Made by a program: the position numbers and the translations under genes. Under the pieces are notes generated by a model, which was not told the origin of the DNA, did no database searches, and saw nothing but the letters and a program-made list of their open reading frames with translations. Below, one piece after another: positions 17,087 to 25,138 of a DNA stretch of 64,000 nucleotides. Within the stretch, counting starts at the first letter, position 1, and each line of letters starts with the position of its first letter. Source of the DNA: an uncultured Rhodospirillaceae bacterium (GTDB lineage: Bacteria > Pseudomonadota > Alphaproteobacteria > Azospirillales > Azospirillaceae); the NCBI GenBank assembly GCA_937927415.1, contig CALBDS010000036.1, forward strand, positions 117,687 to 181,686, in the 5' to 3' direction.

Positions 17087-18711
17087 GCCAGGGACGTGTC
17101 CTTTCGCGCCAGCCGTCGCAAGGCGGCGGCGACGGAGAGCAGCATATCCCCCATGGGCTGGCCGGGTGCTGGTGAAAACGTCCGGTGGCTGGGAAACCAC
17201 GGCCGGGTTCCGGTGCCAAGCCGGGTCCAATCGGCCCGGCACAGCCGCCACACCGGCACCCCCAGCGCCCCGGCCAATTCCCCGGCGGCGGTGGCGGGCA
17301 CGACCACCAGATCCAGCGCCGCAATGAGAGCCGCAAGCCCCTCCAGGTCGTGCTTCAGGTCCAGGTGATCGAAGCGATGGATCGGCACGCCCCAGCGATC
17401 CTCAGCCCGGCGGATTTCCGCGTCGCAGTCATCGTATTGCAGGTTGATGAAAGCGGTTCCAGGCACTGTGAGCACCGGCCCCCAGTCCGTAAGGCTGGTG
17501 TAGGCGTTCTGCCGGTAGGCGTCCACCTTCTGGCTGCGCCACCCGATCCCCACCAGCAGCCGGCCGCGGCGGATCGGTTCCAACCGCTGCCGCCACCACG
17601 CCAGCCGGACCGGATCGGGCTGGAGATAGGCCGTGCGGGCCGGTATGCGCGCCAGCCGGAACCGGCAAACCTGTGGCAGCGATCCGGCCGGAATCTGCAG
17701 ATCGGCATCGCCTGAACGCACCGGGCGCCCGGCGCCGCGCAGATCGGCCCACGGAAACGACCGCCCGAACAACCCCAGCAGCCGCTGATCGCACTCGATG
17801 GTTACCGGGCTGTTCAGCCGCTCCAGATCGGGGTAGCAGGAAGCGAACAGAAGCTCATCCCCCAACCCCTGCTCCCGCCACACCAGCAGCCGCCGCCCGT
17901 TCAGCGGCGCTCCGTTCCAGCGGGCCATGGGGAAGGACAGTGGCACGCCGGCGGCGGCGAAGCGGTGTTCGTAATGCCGCCACCCGGCATCGAGCCATCC
18001 TTTCTTCAGATACCCCAGCCCAAGATTCCAATGGGCAGCCGCCAGGGACGGCATCAAACAGGCGGCCCGGCGGAAAGCGGCTTCCGCCTTTCCATCCTGA
18101 TCGGCGGCCAGGGCGGCATACCCCAGGTTGACATGGACCTGCGCCATGTCCGGCCGCAGCGCGGCAGCCCGATGGTAGCAACGCTCCGCCGCGGCGATGC
18201 GGCCCTGAGCCTCCAGACAACACCCAAGGTTGAACAGTGGAACGGCATCGGGACCATCCAGACGCAAGGCCCGGCGTTGCATCCCTTCCCCCACAGCCGG
18301 CGCACCGCGACGTTGCAGAACCAGCCCCAGATGCCCCCAGGCCTCCCCCAACGACGGCGCCAGCACCAAGGCGCGGCGGTAATCGGCTTCCGCCTCCCCG
18401 GGACGGCCCATGGTCTGACGGATGATTCCACGGCGGAACCACAACAGCCCGACCGTCGGGGCCAAGGCAAGCGCCCGCCCGGCCAAACACGCTCCTTCTT
18501 CCGCCTGTCCGCGGCGATGCCTGGTCAAAGCCAGGATTCCCAACGCCTGTGGTGAGTTCGGAGCGATGCACAGAACCAGACGGCAGCAGCGTTCCGCATC
18601 ATCGAACCACCCGGCACGCAGCCCACGTTCCGCCCTGTGTTCCAGCGCGGCCGGGGAAGGAATGGGGGAAGAATCCTGTTCAGAAAGCGTGGCAGCCGGT
18701 GTCAATGCCAT
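17077..18711 (-). CDS. TPR-repeat protein with glycosyltransferase-like C-terminal domain
   Basis: About 544 residues. The N-terminal half (roughly 25-300) is a row of tetratricopeptide repeats, recognisable by units such as AWGHLGLVLQRRG, VHVNLGYAALAADQDGKAE and AHWNLGLGYLKKGWLDAGW. The C-terminal half resembles the GT-B sugar-transferase fold seen in heptosyltransferase-like TPR proteins (LLVGIGWRSQ, AALDLVVVPATAAGELAGALGVPVW). Such TPR-GT proteins often glycosylate surface proteins or build polysaccharides, but the substrate here is inferred only. The start is uncertain: ATG 18711 is reported; GTG 18765 has a good AAGGA site, and ATG 18786 is also in frame. It is divergent from the repeat-rich putative surface protein at 18952 across an AT-rich control region, which makes that protein a candidate substrate. 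Confidence 0.8.
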   Translation of the reverse strand: MALTPAATLSEQDSSPIPSPAALEHRAERGLRAGWFDDAERCCRLVLCIAPNSPQALGILALTRHRRGQAEEGACLAGRALALAPTVGLLWFRRGIIRQTMGRPGEAEADYRRALVLAPSLGEAWGHLGLVLQRRGAPAVGEGMQRRALRLDGPDAVPLFNLGCCLEAQGRIAAAERCYHRAAALRPDMAQVHVNLGYAALAADQDGKAEAAFRRAACLMPSLAAAHWNLGLGYLKKGWLDAGWRHYEHRFAAAGVPLSFPMARWNGAPLNGRRLLVWREQGLGDELLFASCYPDLERLNSPVTIECDQRLLGLFGRSFPWADLRGAGRPVRSGDADLQIPAGSLPQVCRFRLARIPARTAYLQPDPVRLAWWRQRLEPIRRGRLLVGIGWRSQKVDAYRQNAYTSLTDWGPVLTVPGTAFINLQYDDCDAEIRRAEDRWGVPIHRFDHLDLKHDLEGLAALIAALDLVVVPATAAGELAGALGVPVWRLCRADWTRLGTGTRPWFPSHRTFSPAPGQPMGDMLLSVAAALRRLARKDTSLAQA

Positions 18712-18786
18712 GGCGGATACGGTATTCCGCCCTCCTCTCTCCTTTTGTCCTTCGCCACGCGGCACGGTGTCATTCCTTCTGGGCAT

Positions 18787-18951
18787 TATAAATTAATTCT
18801 CTAACTAATTGGTTTTTCTTTGAGAAATTCTCTATTCGGGGGAGATTTTCTGTTTTGAATGTCCTTGCGCGACAAAAGGTCATATCTTATAAAGGAAAAA
18901 TCTACCTATAGTCGATATTAAAGATTAAACCATTCAGGAAGCGGCGGGATC
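18787..18951. promoter_or_regulatory. AT-rich divergent control region
   Basis: This 165-bp stretch is strikingly AT-rich compared with the surrounding GC-rich DNA. It contains several -10-like boxes; the best plus-strand promoter is TTGCGC, 16 nt, TTATAA, ending near 18896. It separates the TPR/glycosyltransferase gene from the repeat protein. Such regions in alphaproteobacteria are often targets of MucR/Ros or other nucleoid-type silencers; that is inference. Confidence 0.45.
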
Positions 18952-21189
18952 ATGGCAACCACAATTCAACTGGGCGGTGGGCATCAATTCATCGACACCT
19001 TCGATGTCGTCACGGTGATCGGCACCGACGGCGCAGATTCGGTTACCCTTGGTTCGCACATTGTCGAAACCACCGTTTTCAACGTTGAGACAGTCGAAGG
19101 GTCCAATAATTTCGATACCCTTGTGCTCGGGACGTCCGTCGGCTTCCTGACTGTCAGCGGTGTGGAAAACATCATCGGCAGCAACGGATATGACGCCGTT
19201 GCCCTGACCGGAAGCCAAAGCCACCTGATGATCGGAGGGGTTGAATCCCTGACCGATCTCAGCGGTGGCTTCCAGACTGTGCAGCTGTCCGGCAGCGTCA
19301 ACAATCTCACTGTCCATGGGATAGAACAGATCTATGGAAGTGGCGGGCATGACACGATCACCCTGGGCGCCAGCCAGAACGTGCTGACCATCGCCGGTTA
19401 TGCCAATGGCACGTCCAGCGTGATCGGCAACGCATCCTTCAACACCCTGACCATACAGGGCACAGCAAACATTGCCGTATCCTCCCTTGAAGCGGTCAAC
19501 GGTGATGCCAGCCACCAGAGCGTGACCCTGATGGGCGACGCCAACACCATCACGGTCGATGGCATCGAAAAGGTGACGGGTGGTTCGGGCTATGACGCTG
19601 TTACTCTGGCCGGCAGCCAGAGCTATATCCAGATTGCCGGCATCGACCTTCTGAACGGTGGGGCTGGTGTCCAGACGGCCTTCCTCACCGGCTCCACCGC
19701 ATTTTTGACGGTCAATGGTATCGAGACGGTCTATGGGGATGCCGTCAGCGGCTCATCGACCGTCGTTCTCGGCGACGGCCAAGCCGACATTACCGTCCAG
19801 TCGGTCGATCAGGTCATCGGCAATAGCCTGGAAAACACGGTCTATCTCAGTTCTGGAAGCAAGCCCCTGCGCGTCAGTGGCATTGAACATGTGGTGGGCG
19901 ATCAGTTTGCACCGAACCTGATCCTGGGCGATGGCGGCAACACAATAACCGTCTCGAACATCGGCACCGTCATTGGCGGTCTTGGCTATGATGCCGTGAC
20001 GATGGTTGGCAGCCAGCACTACATCACCGTCACCGGGGTTGAATCCCTTCGTGCCGAAGCCGGTTTCCAAACAGCCTTTGTTGCGGATTCCTTCGCGCTT
20101 CTGACCGTCAACGGCGTTGAAGCCGTCTATGGGACGTCACAGGGCGGCTTTGTGTCCGTGACGCTGGGTGATGAACAGACGTCCGTGTCCGTTGCTTCCA
20201 TTGATGCTGTCATCGGCAACGATCACGACAACACGGTTTACATCAATGGTGGCTTTGTAAAAGTCAGCAATATCGAGCATGTGGAAGACGGGTATCTGGA
20301 TGTCGGAGGGACGCTTCTGGGCATCGCCCTGGGTGACGGTGGCAACACCCTGAGCGTCGCCAGCATCGAAACCATCATCGGCGGAACGGGCTATGACGCC
20401 GTGACGGAAACCATGTACTCCTCGAACAATCAGATTTCAGGGGTCGAGTCTTTCACCGCGACCGGCGATGGATATCATTCCGTTTCCGTCATCGGCAGCA
20501 TGGCGAACCTGACGATCCAGGGTGTTTCCTCTCTGACGGGTGATGCCGCATACCAATCAGTCCATCTTGTCGGTTCCAGTGCCCATCTCACCATTGCCGG
20601 CATTGATGCGCTGTATGGAACGGCACAAAGCGATACCATCTCCGTCTCGTCCGGACCGGCGGTGGTGGTCGGCGGAGCAGGAGCGGATACGATAACGTTG
20701 TCGGGCAACACCTGGGATCCATCGGGCCAGATTGTCGCCTTCGCGTCGGGCAACGATGGTTCCGGCGGCGGGATCAACAGCGGGTTCGACACCATCAACA
20801 ATTTCGACGCCGGCAACGACAAGATCGCCATCCAGTCGGGGACCCCCCTGTTCACCGCCCTTGACAAGGGGGGAGCGGGGCTTGCCGTTGCCAGCCGGGC
20901 GAAAGACAGCGTGAACATGTCCAGCGACGAAATCGTCGTCCTGACCACCGGCGTCAGCGGGTCGCTCACCGACAGCGGCTATCAGAACTTCCGCACGGCG
21001 CTGGGATCGGTGGTCAACGACCAGGCGACTTCGGTCATCGTCGCGGCCACCAACGGCACCGATACCGGCATCTATCTGGTGCACAGCGATTATGCCGGTG
21101 GAATTGGCGCGTCGGAAGTCTCGCTGTTGGGGCTGGTCAGCGGCACCACCGGCTTAACGGCCAGCAACTTCATGACCGTTTCTGCGTAA
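18952..21189 (+). CDS. Large repetitive putative surface/secreted protein (26-residue solenoid repeats)
   Basis: Acidic 745-residue protein without a Sec signal, built of about twenty tandem repeats of roughly 26 residues from residue 44 to 556. The consensus is GIExVxGxxGYDAVTLxG followed by a short SxxxLTV strand. Some units contain a single degenerate RTX-like nonapeptide (GGSGYDAVTL at 210, GGAGADTITL at 574). At a higher level, five-unit blocks recur three times (residues 96-229, 230-361, 362-496). The C-terminal 130 residues (FDTINNFDAGNDKIAI, then DTGIYLVHSDYAGG) look like the end of type I-secreted calcium-binding proteins. I infer an extracellular beta-solenoid adhesin or layer protein exported by a TolC-dependent system. 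GC content and codon choice are lower than in neighbouring genes. The family cannot be named without a search. Confidence 0.85.
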   Translation: MATTIQLGGGHQFIDTFDVVTVIGTDGADSVTLGSHIVETTVFNVETVEGSNNFDTLVLGTSVGFLTVSGVENIIGSNGYDAVALTGSQSHLMIGGVESLTDLSGGFQTVQLSGSVNNLTVHGIEQIYGSGGHDTITLGASQNVLTIAGYANGTSSVIGNASFNTLTIQGTANIAVSSLEAVNGDASHQSVTLMGDANTITVDGIEKVTGGSGYDAVTLAGSQSYIQIAGIDLLNGGAGVQTAFLTGSTAFLTVNGIETVYGDAVSGSSTVVLGDGQADITVQSVDQVIGNSLENTVYLSSGSKPLRVSGIEHVVGDQFAPNLILGDGGNTITVSNIGTVIGGLGYDAVTMVGSQHYITVTGVESLRAEAGFQTAFVADSFALLTVNGVEAVYGTSQGGFVSVTLGDEQTSVSVASIDAVIGNDHDNTVYINGGFVKVSNIEHVEDGYLDVGGTLLGIALGDGGNTLSVASIETIIGGTGYDAVTETMYSSNNQISGVESFTATGDGYHSVSVIGSMANLTIQGVSSLTGDAAYQSVHLVGSSAHLTIAGIDALYGTAQSDTISVSSGPAVVVGGAGADTITLSGNTWDPSGQIVAFASGNDGSGGGINSGFDTINNFDAGNDKIAIQSGTPLFTALDKGGAGLAVASRAKDSVNMSSDEIVVLTTGVSGSLTDSGYQNFRTALGSVVNDQATSVIVAATNGTDTGIYLVHSDYAGGIGASEVSLLGLVSGTTGLTASNFMTVSA
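19237..20439 (+). repeat. Three tandem super-repeats (~400 bp each) inside the surface-protein gene
   Basis: Blocks 19237-19638, 19639-20034 and 20035-20439 each encode the same succession of five 26-residue units. The succession is a GVESL/GIDLL unit, a GIE-VYG unit, an SxDxVIGN unit, an IEHV-type unit and a unit ending IGGxGYDAVT. Blocks two and three are the most alike, which suggests a recent duplication. The units diverge at DNA level, so this is protein-level periodicity rather than a fresh repeat. Confidence 0.75.
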
Positions 21190-21196
21190 AGGAATA

Positions 21197-21227
21197 GGCG
21201 GCCCGGAGAGAGTATCTCCGGGCCGCC
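21197..21227. terminator. Hairpin between surface-protein gene and thiD
   Basis: Perfect 13-bp GC-rich stem (GGCGGCCCGGAGA and complement) with a 5-nt loop, 8 nt after the surface-protein stop and before the convergent thiD stop. The downstream T tract is weak (CTCATTT). Confidence 0.65.
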
Positions 21228-21252
21228 CTCATTTCCATGGCGTCACCGCCGA

Positions 21253-22053
21253 TCAGCCGAACGGCTTGACCGTGTGCAGGTGGTTCAACGGCCCGTGCCC
21301 GTGACCCAGACCTGGCGCGGTTTCGATGGCGATCTGCACATAGGTGCGCGCACGGGTCACCGCGTCCACCATACCCAGCCCCTGAGCAATCCCGGCGGCA
21401 ATGGCGGATGCCAGGGTGCAGCCGGTGCCGTGGGTGTGGGGGGTGTGCAGGCGCGGGCTTTCGAAGACATGTTCGGCGTCTTCGGTCAGCAGCAGATCCT
21501 GCAGCCGGTCCCCTTCCATATGCCCGCCCTTCAACAACACGCCTTTGGCGCCGAAGGACAGGATCATGGTGGCCGCCCGGCGCATGTCGTCCAGATCGTG
21601 GATGGTCAGGCCGGTCAGCGCCTCCGCCTCCGGCAGGTTGGGGGTGACGATCTCGGCCAGCGGCAACAGGCGCTTTTTCAGCGTCAGTTCCGCTTCCTTC
21701 GCCAGCAGAGAATGGCCACCTTTGGCCACCATCACCGGATCGACCACCAGCGGGATGTTGACCGCGTACGCCTCATAAGCGGCGGCCACGGCTTCGATCA
21801 CCTCGGCCGTTGCCAGCATGCCGACCTTGATGGCATCGGCGCCGATGTCCTCCAGCACCACCTTCATCTGCAAGCTGACGAAGGCCGGGTCGATGGGCAG
21901 AACCCCATGGACCCCCAGCGTGTTCTGCGCCGTCAAAGCCGTAATGGCCGTGGCGGCATAGGCGCCAAGGGCGCTGACCGCTTTGATATCCGCCTGAATT
22001 CCGGCTCCACCACCGGAATCCGACCCGGCAACGATCAGCACCCGACCTTTCAT
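21253..22053 (-). CDS. thiD: Hydroxymethylpyrimidine/phosphomethylpyrimidine kinase
   Basis: Phosphorylates HMP and HMP-P in thiamine synthesis and salvage. The 266-residue ribokinase-fold protein starts VLIVAGSDSGGGAGIQADIKA, the ThiD signature. It has DPVMVAKGG in the middle and the anion-hole/catalytic motif HTHGTGCTLASAIAAG near the C-terminus. The start ATG overlaps the stop of glmM by one base, so the two are translationally coupled. No TPP riboswitch is seen before glmM. Confidence 0.95.
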   Translation of the reverse strand: MKGRVLIVAGSDSGGGAGIQADIKAVSALGAYAATAITALTAQNTLGVHGVLPIDPAFVSLQMKVVLEDIGADAIKVGMLATAEVIEAVAAAYEAYAVNIPLVVDPVMVAKGGHSLLAKEAELTLKKRLLPLAEIVTPNLPEAEALTGLTIHDLDDMRRAATMILSFGAKGVLLKGGHMEGDRLQDLLLTEDAEHVFESPRLHTPHTHGTGCTLASAIAAGIAQGLGMVDAVTRARTYVQIAIETAPGLGHGHGPLNHLHTVKPFG

Positions 22054-23426
22054 TATGCCGCCTCTACCGTCTGTTCCTGGTTAACCGCCTGTTGAATCGC
22101 CGCCACGATATCCCCGACCACGGAGTCCACCAATGTGGCATCGTCGCCTTCCGCCATCACGCGGATCAGCGGTTCGGTGCCCGACTTGCGGATCAGCAAC
22201 CGGCCGTTGCCGGCCAGCCGCCCTTCACCATCGCGGATGGCCGCTTCCACCGTGGGGATGGTCAGCGGGGCCGAGCCGGCGGCGAACCGGACATTGGTCA
22301 GCTTCTGCGGCACGGGGTCGAACACACGGCACACGGCACTGGCCGCCCGGCCGGAGGTCTGAATCACCGCCAGCACCTGCAGCGCCGCCAGCAGCCCATC
22401 CCCGGTGGTGGTGTAATCGTTCAGCACGATATGGCCCGATTGTTCGCCCCCCACGTTGTAGCCATGCTCACGCATGTACTCAACCACATAGCGATCACCG
22501 ACCGGCGTGCGCACCAGCGCCAGCCCCAGCCCCTGGAGATAGCGTTCCAGCCCCAGGTTGGACATGACCGTCGCCACCAGACCACCGCCCCGCAGCGTCT
22601 GTTCCCTGGCCCAGGAGGTGGCGACCAGGCCCATCACCTGATCCCCGTCGATCTTCCGCCCCGCCTCGTCCACCATAATCAGGCGGTCGGCGTCACCATC
22701 GAGCGCGATGCCCAGGTCGGCCCCCTCGGCCACCACCCGGTCCTGCAGCGCCTTGGTCGCGGTGGCACCGCAGCCGTCGTTGATGTTGGTGCCGTTGGGG
22801 GTTACACCCATGGGCACCACCTCGGCCCCCAATTCATAAAGCACCTTGGGCGCCACCTTGTAGGCGGCACCGTTGGCGCAATCGACGACGATCTTCAGCC
22901 CATCCAGGCGCAGACCGCGGGGGAAGGTGTTTTTCACATACTCGATGTACCGGCCGGTGGCGTCGTCCAGACGGCTGGCCCGGCCCAGATCGGCGGAGCC
23001 GGCAAGGTCGGGGGCGAAGGGCAGCGCCATGCGCGCCTCGATCGCCATTTCCATCTCGTCCGACAGCTTGTAGCCGTCCGGGCCGAACAGCTTGATCCCA
23101 TTGTCCTGATACGGGTTGTGGGAGGCGGAGATCATCACCCCCATATCGGCGCGCAGCGAGCGGGTCAGCATGGCCACCGCCGGGGTGGGCAGCGGCCCCA
23201 CCAGCACCACGTCCATGCCCATGGAAATGAACCCGGCGGTCAGCGCCGGTTCCAGCAGATAGCCCGACAGCCGGGTATCCTTGCCGATCACCACCCGATG
23301 GCGATGGTCACCGCGGCGGAACTGAAGCGCCGTCGCCATTGCCACCCGCAACGCGATGTCCGCCGTCATCGGCTCGGTATTGGCCGTGCCGCGGATGCCG
23401 TCGGTACCGAACAGGTGTCGCGTCAT
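22053..23426 (-). CDS. glmM: Phosphoglucosamine mutase
   Basis: Interconverts glucosamine-6-P and glucosamine-1-P for UDP-GlcNAc, the precursor of peptidoglycan and LPS. The 457-residue protein begins [15 protein letters not shown] and has the phosphoserine loop [18 protein letters not shown] with Ser102 as the phosphorylated residue. The metal-binding loop DGDADR and the C-terminal sugar-phosphate loop [13 protein letters not shown] follow. ATG 23426 has an AAGGGA site 8 nt upstream. Divergent from the GNAT gene at 23581. Confidence 0.97.
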   Translation of the reverse strand: MTRHLFGTDGIRGTANTEPMTADIALRVAMATALQFRRGDHRHRVVIGKDTRLSGYLLEPALTAGFISMGMDVVLVGPLPTPAVAMLTRSLRADMGVMISASHNPYQDNGIKLFGPDGYKLSDEMEMAIEARMALPFAPDLAGSADLGRASRLDDATGRYIEYVKNTFPRGLRLDGLKIVVDCANGAAYKVAPKVLYELGAEVVPMGVTPNGTNINDGCGATATKALQDRVVAEGADLGIALDGDADRLIMVDEAGRKIDGDQVMGLVATSWAREQTLRGGGLVATVMSNLGLERYLQGLGLALVRTPVGDRYVVEYMREHGYNVGGEQSGHIVLNDYTTTGDGLLAALQVLAVIQTSGRAASAVCRVFDPVPQKLTNVRFAAGSAPLTIPTVEAAIRDGEGRLAGNGRLLIRKSGTEPLIRVMAEGDDATLVDSVVGDIVAAIQQAVNQEQTVEAA

Positions 23427-23580
23427 ACTGTAGATCCCTTGGGAAAATGGTGCGGTACTGTAACGCACAAAGCGTTATGAAAACACTTCTTGGGAACCGG
23501 CAAGCCTGTGGTCAAGCGCCCTTTCGCGCTGGCATGATCGGGGTACGGCCAACACGCCGCCTTCTCATCAGGATGCACCG

Positions 23581-24087
23581 ATGCCTGTTTCCATCCGTGA
23601 CGCCGGCTCCGGCGACCTCGACGCCATTCTGGCGATCTACAACGACGCCGTCGTCAACACCACCGCCGTTTATACCGAAACCCCGCGCACGCCCGACGAG
23701 CAGCGGGGATGGTTTGCGCAAAAGCAGGACCAGGGGCTGCCCGTTCTGGTGGCGGTCGGCGACGACGGCATCGTGGCCGGCTTTGCCAGCTATGGCCCGT
23801 TCCGCCCGTGGCCGGGATTCCGGGGGACGGTGGAAAACTCCCTCTACGTTGACCCGGCCCGGCGCGGCCAGGGAATCGGCGGGAGGCTGCTGACCGCACT
23901 GCTGGAGCGGGGGCGGCAGCAGGGCTATCACGTCATGGTCGCCGGGATCGATGCCGACAACGCCACCAGCCTGCACCTGCACGCCAAGGCCGGCTTCCGC
24001 GAAACCGCCCGCATGCCGGAGGTGGGGCAGAAGTTCGGGCGCTGGCTGACGCTGGTATTCCTGCAAAAGCCCCTGTCGGAGACATAA
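23581..24087 (+). CDS. GNAT acetyltransferase, phosphinothricin/methionine-sulfoximine type
   Basis: A 168-residue acetyltransferase of the Pat/MddA group, which acetylates phosphinothricin, methionine sulfoximine or related amino acids. Features are IRDAGSGDLDAILAIYNDAV at the N-terminus, the acetyl-CoA loop RRGQGIGGRLL (matching RxxGxG/A) and GIDADNATSLHLHAKAGFRETARMPEVGQKFGRW, a very characteristic stretch of this group. Resistance is one possible role; housekeeping detoxification is more likely in this context. It precedes the manganese catalase, which has its own promoter. Confidence 0.88.
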   Translation: MPVSIRDAGSGDLDAILAIYNDAVVNTTAVYTETPRTPDEQRGWFAQKQDQGLPVLVAVGDDGIVAGFASYGPFRPWPGFRGTVENSLYVDPARRGQGIGGRLLTALLERGRQQGYHVMVAGIDADNATSLHLHAKAGFRETARMPEVGQKFGRWLTLVFLQKPLSET

Positions 24088-24117
24088 GCGCCGGAGGCAT
24101 GAGACGCCTTTTTGTTT

Positions 24118-24143
24118 GGAACGGTTACAAACACCCTTCTGTT
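24118..24143 (+). promoter_or_regulatory. EcfG-type general stress promoter of the Mn-catalase
   Basis: GGAAC (24118-24122), 17 bp, then TGTT (24140-24143). This fits the alphaproteobacterial EcfG consensus GGAAC-N16/17-CGTT with one mismatch. It lies about 60 nt before the catalase start, in a gap otherwise without a gene. Confidence 0.6.
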
Positions 24144-24204
24144 GTGGCGCCATGACCGGGACCTCCCGTCCCGGTCGGGCAACGCAAACGGGAGGCGCTT
24201 TCCC

Positions 24205-25107
24205 ATGTTCATGCACAACAAACGGCTGATGTACACCGTCCGGGTGTCGGAACCCGATCCGCGTCTGGCCAGCCTGATGCTGGAACAGTTCGGCGGACCG
24301 CAAGGGGAATTGGCCGCCGCCATGCGCTATTTCACCCAGGGGATCGGCGAGCTTGATCCGGGGCGCAAGGACATGCTGATCGACATCGCCACCGAAGAAT
24401 TGAGCCATCTGGAGGTGATCGGCAACATCGTCGCCATGCTGACCAAGGGCATCAAGGGACGGCTGTCGGAGGGGGTGGAGGAAACCGCCGACCTCTATTC
24501 CAGCCTGACCAGCGGTGGGGAAAGCCACACCCTGTCCCTGCTGTACGGCGGCGGCCCGGCGCTCATCAATTCAGCCGGGGTGCCGTGGACGGCGGCCTAC
24601 ATCGACTCGCTGGGGGATCCGACCTGCGACCTGCGGTCCAACATCGCGGCGGAATCGCGGGCGAAGATCATTTACGAACGCCTCATCAACGTCACCGACG
24701 ATCCGGGGGTGAAGGACGCGCTGGGTTTCCTGATGACCCGCGAAATCGCGCATCAGAAGTCGTTCGAAAAGGCGCTCTATTCCATCGAAAGCAATTTCCC
24801 GCCGGGCAAGCTGCCGGGCAACCCCGCCTACACCGACAAATACTTCAACTCCAGCCAGGGTGACGGCGACACCCGCGGCCCGTGGAACGAGGGCGACCAG
24901 TGGCAGTATGTGGAGGCCTTTGACGAACAGTGCGCGGTGGACGGCGGCGACGGCAATCCCACGGTAAAGCTGGCCGCCGCCGAAATGAAGGCCATCGAGA
25001 TGACCGCCAAGCGCACCATGTCCCGCACGGGCATCGACCCCACCACCGGGGCCGACCTCGGCGCCGGGCCGGGTGCCGGCACCACCAAGCCGGTGACGGC
25101 GGAATGA
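24205..25107 (+). CDS. Manganese-containing catalase
   Basis: Non-haem dimanganese catalase that disproportionates hydrogen peroxide. The 300-residue protein begins MFMHNKRLMYTVRVSEPDP. Its four-helix ferritin-like core carries candidate manganese ligands: the Glu of GPQGELAAAMRYF, the Glu/His of ATEELSHLEVIG, the Glu of AAESRAKIIYERL and the Glu/His of TREIAHQKSFEKAL. The C-terminal tail is Gly/Thr-rich. ATG 24205 has an excellent GGGAGG site; the frame opens earlier but without support. The EcfG-type promoter at 24118 fits a general-stress peroxide defence gene. Convergent with trkH. Confidence 0.95.
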   Translation: MFMHNKRLMYTVRVSEPDPRLASLMLEQFGGPQGELAAAMRYFTQGIGELDPGRKDMLIDIATEELSHLEVIGNIVAMLTKGIKGRLSEGVEETADLYSSLTSGGESHTLSLLYGGGPALINSAGVPWTAAYIDSLGDPTCDLRSNIAAESRAKIIYERLINVTDDPGVKDALGFLMTREIAHQKSFEKALYSIESNFPPGKLPGNPAYTDKYFNSSQGDGDTRGPWNEGDQWQYVEAFDEQCAVDGGDGNPTVKLAAAEMKAIEMTAKRTMSRTGIDPTTGADLGAGPGAGTTKPVTAE

Positions 25108-25111
25108 CGGG

Positions 25112-25138
25112 TTGAGGGGGGCTGATGCCCCCCTTCAA
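25112..25138. terminator. Hairpin between Mn-catalase and trkH
   Basis: TTGA-GGGGGGC and GCCCCCC-TTCAA form a stem with one bulge and a TGAT loop. It overlaps the last codon of trkH. No T tract follows, so efficiency is uncertain. Confidence 0.45.

Noticed and set aside
18952..21189. Reading the repeat protein as a classical RTX toxin
   Set aside because: RTX nonapeptides occur singly and degenerate, not in arrays; no catalytic domain and no adjacent ABC exporter or acyltransferase.
22053..23426. TPP riboswitch before the glmM-thiD unit
   Set aside because: No conserved TPP-riboswitch core sequence is found upstream of glmM.
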